From assembly GCA_947071955.1 (NCBI GenBank), contig CAMTGL010000023.1, forward strand, positions 1-14,382: DNA of 14,382 nucleotides. Reading direction: 5' to 3'. The DNA comes from an uncultured Plesiomonas sp. (GTDB lineage Bacteria > Pseudomonadota > Gammaproteobacteria > Enterobacterales > CAMTGL01). Under the pieces are notes generated by a model. That model searched no databases, had not been told where the DNA came from, and saw only the letters and a program-made list of their open reading frames with translations. Positions 7,084 to 14,083 of this stretch are shown here, in pieces. The position numbers and the translations under genes were made by a program. Each line of letters opens with the position of its first letter. The first letter of the stretch is position 1.

Positions 7084-8706
7084 ATGGATTCCCAACGTAA
7101 CCTCCTTCTCATCGCTCTGCTTTTTGTCTCCTTCCTGGTGTACCAGCAGTGGAATACTGACTTCGGTCAACAACCCGCCGCAGAAGTCACACAACAGGTT
7201 GAAGCGAAAGCAGCAGGTGACGTACCTGCGCATGCTGACAGCGCGCAAACCCTTGACAGCAGCACCCATGGCCGTCTGATTACTGTGCAAAGCAACGTGC
7301 TTAGCCTGACTATCGACACCTTAGGTGGTGATGTGGTTAAAGCTGAGCTGTTAAAATACCCAGAATCACTCAACTCAACGCAACCGCTGGTACTGTTAAA
7401 TGACTCTGCCAAGCATATCTATGTTGCTCAGAGTGGTTTAATTGGTGCAGATGGTATAGATACGACCGCTGGCCGTGCGCAGTACCAGATTGAGGGTGAT
7501 AGCTTTACGTTGGGCCAAAATCAGTCTGAACTGCGTGTTCCTCTGACAGTGGTTAAAAACGGGGTCACTTACACCAAAACCTTCGTTTTAAAACCTGACA
7601 GTTACGCCATTGATGTGAACTATGGCATCAACAACCAGAGCGATAAGCCGGTTACCGTACAGCTGTATGGCCAGATGAAACAGACTGTTACCGAAAAAAG
7701 TAGCAGCCTGACCATGCCAACCTATCAAGGTGGCGCATACTCTTCGGCTGAAACCCGTTATAAGAAGTACAGCTTCAAAGAGATGGAAGAGAAAAATCTT
7801 GCCATTTCAACGCAAGGCGGCTGGGTTGCGATGATGCAACACTACTTCGCCACCGCATGGGTTCCGCCAGCAGATGAAACTAATCAACTGTACAGCCGTG
7901 ACAGTAACGGTATCGGCTTTATGGGCTTCCGTGGTCCGGAAACCGTCGTTGCCGCAGGGCAGACCAAAGATCTCGACAGCGTGCTGTGGATTGGTCCGAA
8001 ACTGCAAGATGCGATGGAAAAAGTGGCCCCTAACCTTGATCTGACTATCGATTACGGTTGGTTATGGTTTATTGCCAAGCCGATGTTCCAGCTGCTGCAA
8101 TTCCTGCACGGTATTGTCGGTAACTGGGGCGTTGCCATTATTCTGATCACCTTTATCGTGAAAGGAATTTTGTACCCACTGACCAAAGCACAGTACACCT
8201 CAATGGCCAAAATGCGCATGCTGCAGCCAAAACTGCAAGCGATGCGTGAGCGTTTGGGCGATGACCGCCAGCGCATGAGCCAAGAGATGATGGAGCTGTA
8301 CAAGAAAGAGAAAGTTAACCCACTGGGTGGCTGCTTACCTCTCATCTTGCAAATGCCAATCTTCATCGCCCTATACTGGACGCTGATGGAGTCGGTAGAG
8401 CTGCGTCATGCGCCATTTATTCTGTGGATCCATGACCTGTCTGCGCCAGACCCGTATTACATCCTGCCACTGCTGATGGGTGTATCGATGTTCTTCCTGC
8501 AGAAGTTATCACCAAGCGCGGTAACCGACCCTATCCAGCAAAAAGTGATGAACTTTATGCCGGTTATGTTTACTGTATTCTTCCTGTGGTTCCCATCAGG
8601 TCTGGTACTGTACTGGTTGGTCTCTAACTGTGTGACCATCATCCAGCAACAAATTATCTACCGCAGCCTTGAGCACAAAGGCCTGCACTCGCGCGATAAA
8701 AAATAA
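7084..8706 (+). CDS. yidC: Membrane protein insertase YidC
   Basis: Inner-membrane insertase of the YidC/Oxa1/Alb3 family, acting alone or with SecYEG. The ATG at 7084 gives 540 residues beginning MDSQRNLLLIALL, which matches E. coli; an in-frame TTG at 7078 is less likely. Seen in order: N-terminal membrane anchor (about 6-22), a large periplasmic P1 domain (about 25-320), then the conserved insertase core with hydrophobic segments near 335-360, 416-436, 457-475 and 490-523, and a short basic tail. The cytoplasmic hairpin AKMRMLQPKLQAMRERLGDD is present. The groove position held by Arg in E. coli (R366) is Lys here (K360, codon AAA at 8161). It is followed by an intrinsic terminator. Confidence 0.97.
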   Translation: MDSQRNLLLIALLFVSFLVYQQWNTDFGQQPAAEVTQQVEAKAAGDVPAHADSAQTLDSSTHGRLITVQSNVLSLTIDTLGGDVVKAELLKYPESLNSTQPLVLLNDSAKHIYVAQSGLIGADGIDTTAGRAQYQIEGDSFTLGQNQSELRVPLTVVKNGVTYTKTFVLKPDSYAIDVNYGINNQSDKPVTVQLYGQMKQTVTEKSSSLTMPTYQGGAYSSAETRYKKYSFKEMEEKNLAISTQGGWVAMMQHYFATAWVPPADETNQLYSRDSNGIGFMGFRGPETVVAAGQTKDLDSVLWIGPKLQDAMEKVAPNLDLTIDYGWLWFIAKPMFQLLQFLHGIVGNWGVAIILITFIVKGILYPLTKAQYTSMAKMRMLQPKLQAMRERLGDDRQRMSQEMMELYKKEKVNPLGGCLPLILQMPIFIALYWTLMESVELRHAPFILWIHDLSAPDPYYILPLLMGVSMFFLQKLSPSAVTDPIQQKVMNFMPVMFTVFFLWFPSGLVLYWLVSNCVTIIQQQIIYRSLEHKGLHSRDKK

Positions 8707-8734
8707 GCGCGAGCTGACCTCACTTTTTAGCATA

Positions 8735-8759
8735 GGCGGCCTCTCGGTCGCCTTTTTTT
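8735..8759 (+). terminator. Intrinsic terminator/attenuator after yidC
   Basis: GGCGGCC (8735-8741) pairs with GGTCGCC (8746-8752), 7 bp with one G-U, around the loop TCTC, followed by seven T (8753-8759). The mnmE ribosome binding site AGGAGG begins 2 bases after the T-run. Transcripts must therefore read through for mnmE to be expressed, unless a promoter lies further upstream. Confidence 0.8.
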
Positions 8760-8770
8760 CAGGAGGCGTC

Positions 8771-10177
8771 ATGACCCCTTTGAATGACACCCAATCTGCT
8801 GATCTTGCCCACGTAGGCAGCCAAGATACCATTATAGCCCAAGCTACACCGCCAGGACGTGGCGGTGTAGGCATTCTGCGCGTCTCCGGCCCACAAGCCG
8901 TTGCAGTAGCACATGCAGTGCTCGGACGCTGCCCAAAACCACGCTATGCCGATTACCTGCCGTTTAAAGATGCGGATGATACTGTGCTCGATCAGGGTAT
9001 TGCGCTCTACTTTAAAGCACCGCACTCTTTTACCGGCGAAGATGTTCTAGAGCTACAAGGCCATGGCGGGCCGGTGATCCTCGATTTACTGATGAAGCGT
9101 ATTCTCAACTTCCCAGGTCTACGGGTCGCTCGCCCAGGTGAGTTCTCCGAACGCGCCTTTATGAACGATAAGCTCGACCTTGCCCAAGCCGAAGCGATAG
9201 CCGATCTAATTGATGCCAGCTCAGAACAAGCAGCGCGCTCGGCAGTGAATTCGCTGCAAGGGGTATTCTCCAAGCGTATTCACCAACTGGTAGAGTCACT
9301 GATCCATCTGCGTATTTATGTCGAAGCGGCCATTGATTTTCCCGATGAAGAGATAGATTTTCTCTCCGACGGTAAAGTCCTCGGAGATCTCAATGCCATT
9401 ATGACCGAGCTGCAGCAAGTTCGGGCTGAAGCACGCCAAGGCAGCCTGCTGCGTGAAGGGATGAAAGTGGTGATTGCCGGCCGCCCAAATGCCGGAAAAT
9501 CCAGTCTGCTCAATGCACTGGCCGGGCGTGATGCCGCCATTGTGACCGACATCGCCGGTACAACCCGAGATGTACTGCGTGAGCATATTCATATCGATGG
9601 CATGCCTTTACATATTATTGATACCGCCGGTCTGCGTGAAGCCACTGATGAAGTGGAACGTATCGGTATTGAACGAGCATGGAGCGAAATAGCGCAGGCT
9701 GATCGGGTACTCTTTATGGTTGATGGTACAACTACCGACTCGGTTGAGCCACAGCAGATCTGGCCAGAATTTATGGCCCGTTTGCCGGAAAATATCCCGA
9801 TAACGGTGATTCGTAACAAGGCTGATCTGACCGGTGAAGCACTCGGTCTGAGCGAACATACCGGCTACACACTGCAGCGTCTATCAGCGCATACAGGTGA
9901 AGGAGTAGAGTTACTGCGTCAGCACTTAAAACAGTCTATGGGCTTTGAAAGCGCACCAGAAGGCGGCTTTTTAGCCCGCCGTCGCCACCTTCAGGCACTC
10001 GAAACGGCAGACCAACATCTGCAGCTTGGATTAGCGCAACTGGTGGGTTACAACGCCGGAGAGCTGCTGGCTGAAGAGCTTCGTTTAGCTCAACAATCAC
10101 TCGGTGAGATCACCGGTGAATTCAGCTCTGATGATCTGCTCGGGCGTATATTTACCAGCTTTTGTATCGGGAAATAA
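8771..10177 (+). CDS. mnmE: tRNA modification GTPase MnmE (TrmE)
   Basis: GTPase that, with MnmG, installs the (carboxymethyl)aminomethyl group at C5 of wobble uridine 34 in certain tRNAs. The ATG at 8771 follows a perfect AGGAGG with a 4-nt spacer, giving 468 residues. Seen: N-terminal folate-binding domain (DTIIAQATPPGRGGVGILRVSG); G1 GRPNAGKS at 237-244; K-loop DIAGTTRD at 260-267; G3 DTAGL at 284-288; G4 NKAD at 349-352; a G5-like SAHTG; and the C-terminal FCIGK with catalytic C465. The N-terminus is about 14-15 residues longer than E. coli MnmE (MTPLNDTQSADLAHVGS before DTI). No other good start exists; only a TTG at codon 4 is possible. Expression probably depends on readthrough from yidC. 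Confidence 0.97.
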   Translation: MTPLNDTQSADLAHVGSQDTIIAQATPPGRGGVGILRVSGPQAVAVAHAVLGRCPKPRYADYLPFKDADDTVLDQGIALYFKAPHSFTGEDVLELQGHGGPVILDLLMKRILNFPGLRVARPGEFSERAFMNDKLDLAQAEAIADLIDASSEQAARSAVNSLQGVFSKRIHQLVESLIHLRIYVEAAIDFPDEEIDFLSDGKVLGDLNAIMTELQQVRAEARQGSLLREGMKVVIAGRPNAGKSSLLNALAGRDAAIVTDIAGTTRDVLREHIHIDGMPLHIIDTAGLREATDEVERIGIERAWSEIAQADRVLFMVDGTTTDSVEPQQIWPEFMARLPENIPITVIRNKADLTGEALGLSEHTGYTLQRLSAHTGEGVELLRQHLKQSMGFESAPEGGFLARRRHLQALETADQHLQLGLAQLVGYNAGELLAEELRLAQQSLGEITGEFSSDDLLGRIFTSFCIGK

Positions 10178-10202
10178 ACACAATTTAGCCTAGCGATTGA
10201 TG

Positions 10203-10243
10203 CGCGGCATCGGGTATTTATTACCCGATGCCGCGTTTTTTTT
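10203..10243 (+). terminator. Strong intrinsic terminator after mnmE
   Basis: A perfect 14-bp stem (10203-10216 with 10222-10235, arm CGCGGCATCGGGTA), loop TTTAT, then eight T (10236-10243). It ends the rightward operon 25 bases after the mnmE stop. Confidence 0.95.
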
Positions 10244-10343
10244 GTACATTTCCCTGCGTAAAAATGGGCAAATTCTCGCGATTTTTATCGAAATATCCGC
10301 CTCGATACCGTCATCTGACCCACGATCTGCGTGACAAAAAAGC

Positions 10344-10368
10344 AGGATCGGCAACCAAACCCGATCCT
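10344..10368 (-). terminator. Possible leftward terminator-like hairpin
   Basis: AGGATCGG (10344-10351) and CCGATCCT (10361-10368) are perfect 8-base arms around a 9-base loop. Read on the minus strand, the stem is followed by GC and then six T. No leftward transcript is known to need it, so it may simply be an inverted repeat around Dam sites. Confidence 0.35.
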
Positions 10369-10487
10369 TTCAACGTAAAGATCGTCGCCATAATCGGTAA
10401 GAATCACCCACAGATCCGAAGATCACCCATAAAAAGATCTCCAGCCTCTGGCGCTGTTTTTCACCACCATCCCGATCAATTTGTCAC

Positions 10488-10496
10488 TTATCCACA
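10488..10496 (+). promoter_or_regulatory. DnaA box (perfect consensus) upstream of mioC
   Basis: TTATCCACA, 82 bases before the mioC ATG and upstream of the tentative mioC -10. It is a likely site for DnaA control of mioC transcription. Confidence 0.8.
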
Positions 10497-10578
10497 AGAT
10501 CTTAGTCAGATCTGGGCAAGCCTATCACTGCGGAGTACAATCAGCCTATTCGCCCAATAATGGACACCACAACCCCCG

Positions 10579-11016
10579 ATGAAAAATATTAGCCTGATCA
10601 CCGGCAGTACCCTTGGTGGTGCAGAATATGTCGCCGAACATCTTGAAACCCTACTGGCACAGCACTCTATCACAGCACAGGTTTTTCACGGCCCACAATG
10701 GCACGAAGTCCCGTCAGATGGGCTCTGGCTGCTGATCTGCTCAACGCACGGAGCCGGGGAATTACCCGATAATCTGCAGCCATTCTTACAACAACTCGAG
10801 CAGCACAACGATCTCAGCACACTGCAATACGGGATCATAGGGCTTGGCAGCCGTGATTACGATACCTTCTGTCAGGCAGCACATACACTCGATCAAGCCC
10901 TAGAGCAACGTCATGCTCAACGGATCGGATCACTGCTTGAGATCGATGTCAGCAGTGGAGTTATCCCCGAAGAGAGTGCAGAGAACTGGCTGCCACAGTG
11001 GATAACTCAGATCTAA
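10579..11016 (+). CDS. mioC: Flavodoxin-like protein MioC
   Basis: Small FMN-binding protein of the flavodoxin family; the E. coli homologue has been linked to biotin synthase activity in vitro. It has 145 residues (E. coli 147). Seen: the phosphate-binding loop GSTLGGAE at residues 9-16, the second flavin loop STHGAGELPDNL and a third at GLGSRDYDTFCQA, as expected for this fold. The ATG has no recognisable Shine-Dalgarno. The gene reads toward oriC and has no stem-loop terminator after it, only an AT-rich run, so its transcript probably enters the origin. The 3' end carries AGTGGATAA (10997-11005), one mismatch from a DnaA box, so origin function may extend into the gene. Confidence 0.96.
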   Translation: MKNISLITGSTLGGAEYVAEHLETLLAQHSITAQVFHGPQWHEVPSDGLWLLICSTHGAGELPDNLQPFLQQLEQHNDLSTLQYGIIGLGSRDYDTFCQAAHTLDQALEQRHAQRIGSLLEIDVSSGVIPEESAENWLPQWITQI

Positions 11017-11045
11017 ATTTTTTTTATTTATTTTTACCGAAACTC

Positions 11046-11054
11046 TGTGGATAA
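11046..11054 (-). promoter_or_regulatory. DnaA box R4-like
   Basis: TGTGGATAA on the + strand, the exact complement of the consensus TTATCCACA. It is the mioC-proximal box, as R4 in E. coli. Confidence 0.9.
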
Positions 11055-11082
11055 GCTTGGATCAAACGGGGGTATAACCGGT

Positions 11083-11101
11083 AGTTATTCCATTAATAAC
11101 T
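11083..11101. repeat. Inverted repeat inside oriC
   Basis: AGTTATT (11083-11089) and AATAACT (11095-11101) with a 5-base spacer. The region corresponds to the weak R3 area of E. coli oriC, whose DnaA box is not recognisable here. Confidence 0.5.
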
Positions 11102-11119
11102 CTTACCAAGATCACCCCC

Positions 11120-11128
11120 TGTGGATAA
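11120..11128 (-). promoter_or_regulatory. DnaA box R2-like, perfect consensus
   Basis: TGTGGATAA on the + strand. It sits where E. coli has R2 (TTATACACA), but here the site matches the consensus fully. Confidence 0.85.
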
Positions 11129-11225
11129 ACACCCATTTAGATCCCAGCTTATCCTCGCTAGGATCACGGATCTTCCACAACAAATGATCCTTTCTAACCA
11201 GATGATCTTGTTGATCAATTCATGT

Positions 11226-11234
11226 TTATCCACA
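11226..11234 (+). promoter_or_regulatory. DnaA box R1-like
   Basis: TTATCCACA, perfect consensus, next to the AT-rich unwinding element, as R1 in E. coli. Confidence 0.9.
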
Positions 11235-11247
11235 CGATCTGGCGATC

Positions 11248-11302
11248 CTAATAAAAGATCCAATAAAGGATCTCTATATAAAAGATCTTTATTTTATTTA
11301 AC
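11248..11302. other. DNA unwinding element with AT-rich 13-mers
   Basis: Three GATC-anchored 13-mers read on the minus strand: GATCTTTTATTAG (11248-11260), GATCCTTTATTGG (11260-11272) and GATCTTTTATATA (11275-11287). They resemble the E. coli R, M and L repeats. A further AT-rich stretch, ATTTTATTTAA, runs to about 11301 and forms an oppositely oriented partner around AAAGATCTTT (11281-11290). Confidence 0.85.
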
Positions 11303-11319
11303 TACGGATCAGATCACAG

Positions 11320-11348
11320 TTTCCCTTAGCGCTAAACTTCAGTAGAAT
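11320..11348 (+). promoter_or_regulatory. Possible mnmG promoter
   Basis: -35-like TTTCCC (11320-11325), 17-nt spacer, -10 TAGAAT (11343-11348). The -35 is weak. The spacer begins with the perfect 10-bp palindrome TTAGCGCTAA (11326-11335). In E. coli the equivalent gidA promoter transcribes away from oriC. Confidence 0.35.
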
Positions 11349-11412
11349 TCACGCTCTGTGACAATCATCCCCCCGTTGATCTTCTTAACGCACAAACCGA
11401 GGTGTGGCGATC

Positions 11413-13302
11413 ATGTTTTACCCAGATCCCTTCGACATCATCGTGATCGGTGGCGGACACGCCGGAACCGAAGCCGCGATGGCATCTGCCCGCATGGGAT
11501 TGCGGACACTCCTGTTGACCCACAATGTCGATACATTGGGGCACATGTCTTGCAACCCAGCGATAGGCGGTATCGGTAAAGGGCATCTGGTGAAAGAACT
11601 TGATGCTCTTGGCGGCCTAATGGCCCTCGCCACCGATAAAGCCGGTATTCAATTTCGTATTTTAAACGCCAGCAAAGGGCCTGCTGTACGGGCTACTCGT
11701 GCACAAGCAGACCGTGTTCTGTACCGCCAAGCAATTCGAACCGCACTAGAAAATCAGCCAAATCTGCAGATCTTTCAGCAAGCGGTCGAAGATCTGATCG
11801 TTGAAAACGATCAAGTTGTCGGTGCAGTGACCCAAATGGGCTTAAAGTTTCGTGCTAAAGCAGTGGTACTGACCGTTGGTACATTTCTTGACGGTAAGAT
11901 CCATATCGGGCTAGAAAATTACAGCGGTGGCCGTGCCGGTGATCCTCCCGCTATTGCGTTATCACACCGATTACGTGAACTACCGTTACGGGTCAATCGC
12001 TTAAAAACCGGTACACCGCCACGTCTTGATGCCAGAACCATTGATTTCTCGGCACTTCAGCAGCAGTGGGGTGATAATCCCGCACCGGTATTCTCCTTCA
12101 TGGGGCGCGCTGAGGATCACCCAGAGCAAATGCCTTGCTACATCACGCATACCAATGAGCGCACCCACGATGTGATCCGTGCCAACTTGGATCGCAGCCC
12201 GATGTATGCGGGGATCATCGAAGGGATCGGCCCACGTTACTGCCCGTCAATTGAAGACAAAGTCATGCGTTTTGGCGATCGCAATGGCCATCAGGTCTTC
12301 TTAGAACCCGAAGGTTTAACTAGCCACGAAATCTACCCAAATGGTATCTCAACAAGCTTACCGTTTGATGTGCAAATGGCGATCGTACGTTCGATCCACG
12401 GTATGGAAAACGTCAATATTGTGCGTCCTGGTTATGCGATCGAGTACGATTTCTTTGATCCTCGAGATCTCAAGCAGACCCTTGAAAGCAAAGTGATCCG
12501 CGGATTATTCTTTGCCGGTCAGATCAACGGCACAACCGGTTACGAAGAAGCGGCAGCACAAGGCCTGCTGGCGGGTATGAATGCCGGTCTGTATGCTCAG
12601 GAAAAAGAGGGATGGTTCCCACGCCGTGATCAAGCCTATATGGGCGTGCTAGTTGATGATCTTTGCACTCTCGGAACACAAGAGCCGTACCGTATGTTTA
12701 CCTCACGTGCAGAGTACCGTCTGCTACTGCGTGAAGATAACGCCGATTTACGCCTTACTGCCAAAGGGCGTGAACTTGGTTTAGTCGATGATCTGCGCTG
12801 GGCTCGTTTTAACCAGAAACTGGAAAGTATCGAGCAAGAGCGTCAACGTCTGCGTCAAACATGGGTAAACCCGAAAACCGAGCAAATTGACGAAGTCAAT
12901 GCAACCTTGTCTGCGCCATTGTCGCGTGAAGCCAGCGGTGAAGATCTGCTGCGTCGACCAGAAATGGATTACGCTACCTTGACCAAGCTAAGTGCATTTA
13001 TGCCGCCATTAGCTGATCAACAAGCTGCCGAGCAGGTTGAAATTCAAGTTAAATATGACGGTTATATCTCGCGGCAAAAAGAGGAAGTCGCCAAGCAACT
13101 GCGTAATGAAAATACGCTGCTGCCTGAGGATATTGATTATCAACAGGTTAACGGTCTTTCAAATGAAGTGATCGCAAAACTCAATGATCACCGCCCAACC
13201 AGTATCGGACAAGCTTCACGCATTTCCGGCATTACACCCGCGGCAATCTCTATTTTGCTGATCTGGTTAAAAAAGCAGGGCTTGTTGCGTCGAACCGCGT
13301 AA
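11413..13302 (+). CDS. mnmG: tRNA uridine-5-carboxymethylaminomethyl modification enzyme MnmG (GidA)
   Basis: FAD- and NADH-using partner of MnmE in modification of wobble U34 of tRNAs. The ATG at 11413 gives 629 residues, identical in length to E. coli, starting MFYPDPFD. GAGG lies 10 nt upstream. The in-frame GTG at 11404 sits only 1 nt after GAGG and is unlikely to be used. Seen: dinucleotide-binding GGGHAG at 13-18, conserved catalytic cysteines C47 (MSCNPAIGG) and C277 (PRYCPSIEDKV), the second glycine-rich region FFAGQINGTTGYEEAAAQG, and a C-terminal MnmE/tRNA-binding helical domain ending WLKKQGLLRRTA. It is the first gene to the right of oriC, transcribed away from it, with rsmG following after 20 nt. 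Confidence 0.98.
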   Translation: MFYPDPFDIIVIGGGHAGTEAAMASARMGLRTLLLTHNVDTLGHMSCNPAIGGIGKGHLVKELDALGGLMALATDKAGIQFRILNASKGPAVRATRAQADRVLYRQAIRTALENQPNLQIFQQAVEDLIVENDQVVGAVTQMGLKFRAKAVVLTVGTFLDGKIHIGLENYSGGRAGDPPAIALSHRLRELPLRVNRLKTGTPPRLDARTIDFSALQQQWGDNPAPVFSFMGRAEDHPEQMPCYITHTNERTHDVIRANLDRSPMYAGIIEGIGPRYCPSIEDKVMRFGDRNGHQVFLEPEGLTSHEIYPNGISTSLPFDVQMAIVRSIHGMENVNIVRPGYAIEYDFFDPRDLKQTLESKVIRGLFFAGQINGTTGYEEAAAQGLLAGMNAGLYAQEKEGWFPRRDQAYMGVLVDDLCTLGTQEPYRMFTSRAEYRLLLREDNADLRLTAKGRELGLVDDLRWARFNQKLESIEQERQRLRQTWVNPKTEQIDEVNATLSAPLSREASGEDLLRRPEMDYATLTKLSAFMPPLADQQAAEQVEIQVKYDGYISRQKEEVAKQLRNENTLLPEDIDYQQVNGLSNEVIAKLNDHRPTSIGQASRISGITPAAISILLIWLKKQGLLRRTA

Positions 13303-13322
13303 ACGATCCTAAAGGACGTATG

Positions 13323-13955
13323 ATGTTAGCTGAAAAATTAAATCAGTTGCTGGCACAAACAGAGTTGAGTGTTTCTGAACAGCAAAAACAGCAGTTGCTC
13401 GGGTTTGTGCAATTGCTCGATAAATGGAATAAAGCTTATAACCTGACCTCAGTACGTGATCCACAAGAGATGCTGGTTAAGCATATTTTGGATAGCGTAG
13501 TAGTAAGCCCTCACTTACAGGGAGCGCGCTTTATTGATGTGGGTACCGGCCCCGGTTTACCGGGGATCCCATTGGCGATTATGAACCCAGACAAGCACTT
13601 TGTGCTACTCGACAGTTTGGGTAAGCGAATTCGCTTTATTCGTCAGGTTCAGCACGAACTGGGTTTAACCAATATCATTGCAGTACAAAGCCGAGTAGAA
13701 GAGTATCAACCTGAGCAGCCTTTAGACGGTGTGTTAAGCCGAGCATTTGCCTCACTGAACGATATGCTGCACTGGTGCCAGCATCTGCCTGCGGCAGAAC
13801 ATGGGCTGTTTTATGCACTGAAAGGGCAACACCCTCAACATGAAACTGAAGAATTACCGACATGGTGTGATGTTAAATCGGTGATCCCACTTTGTGTTCC
13901 TGAACTCAATGGAGAAAGGCACTTGGTGCTGATTGGTAAAAAAGAGACTCAGTAA
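13323..13955 (+). CDS. rsmG: 16S rRNA (guanine527-N7)-methyltransferase RsmG (GidB)
   Basis: SAM-dependent methyltransferase that makes m7G527 in 16S rRNA. Loss of this activity gives low-level streptomycin resistance in known bacteria. Two ATGs stand in tandem (13320 and 13323). AAGGA (13312-13316) is 6 nt from the second and 3 nt from the first, so I chose 13323, giving 210 residues (MLAEKLNQLL). Seen: the family segment DKWNKAYNLTSVRDPQEML (33-51), SAM-binding motif I FIDVGTGPGLPG (70-81), LLDSLGKRIRFIRQV, and RAFASLNDML. It forms an operon with mnmG and ends 7 bases before an intrinsic terminator. Confidence 0.97.
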   Translation: MLAEKLNQLLAQTELSVSEQQKQQLLGFVQLLDKWNKAYNLTSVRDPQEMLVKHILDSVVVSPHLQGARFIDVGTGPGLPGIPLAIMNPDKHFVLLDSLGKRIRFIRQVQHELGLTNIIAVQSRVEEYQPEQPLDGVLSRAFASLNDMLHWCQHLPAAEHGLFYALKGQHPQHETEELPTWCDVKSVIPLCVPELNGERHLVLIGKKETQ

Positions 13956-13962
13956 TACTTTT

Positions 13963-13991
13963 AAGCCCACCGGATTTAAGGTGGGCTTTTT
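13963..13991 (+). terminator. Intrinsic terminator after rsmG
   Basis: AAGCCCACC (13963-13971) pairs perfectly with GGTGGGCTT (13980-13988) around an 8-base loop, followed by a T-run into an AT-rich tail. It ends the mnmG-rsmG transcript. Confidence 0.9.
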
Positions 13992-14083
13992 ATTATTTAT
14001 TTTTGGTGTATCGATTAAGCAAATTAATATGCAACGCGTATTAAGGCTTTATTCTGTGAAATAAATCGCAAAATAAAGGCGAG

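Larger units (their letters stand above)
10244..10578. promoter_or_regulatory. mioC upstream region, GATC-rich, no gene
   Basis: There is no credible coding sequence in these 335 bases. They hold ten GATC sites between 10324 and 10512, a consensus DnaA box at 10488-10496, an inverted repeat at 10344-10368, and a possible mioC -10 TACAAT (10536-10541) whose -35 is poor. In E. coli the mioC promoter likewise carries a DnaA box, is repressed by DnaA and sends transcripts into oriC; similar behaviour here is inferred. Confidence 0.7.
11017..11403. other. oriC: Chromosomal replication origin oriC
   Basis: A 387-base gap between mioC and mnmG with the same plan as E. coli oriC, in the reverse orientation relative to the usual E. 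coli map drawing. Three perfect DnaA boxes (11046, 11120, 11226) correspond in position to E. coli R4, R2 and R1. Weaker candidates are TTATCCTCG (11149) and TCTTCCACA (11171). AT-rich 13-mers lie on the mnmG side (11248-11302). Sixteen GATC sites between 11060 and 11381 would serve SeqA. Short segments such as the ATAACTACCGGTT tract next to R4 (minus strand) are shared with E. coli oriC. An AT-rich run (11017-11036) also flanks the mioC side. Confidence 0.95.

Noticed and set aside
10228..10560. Open reading frame of 110 codons between mnmE and mioC
   Set aside because: It begins inside the mnmE terminator, has no ribosome binding site, resembles no family I know, and covers a GATC-rich regulatory gap with a DnaA box.
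11121..11345. Open reading frame of 74 codons across oriC
   Set aside because: It runs through the DnaA boxes and 13-mers of the origin; its composition reflects repeated GATC and AT-rich repeats, not a protein.
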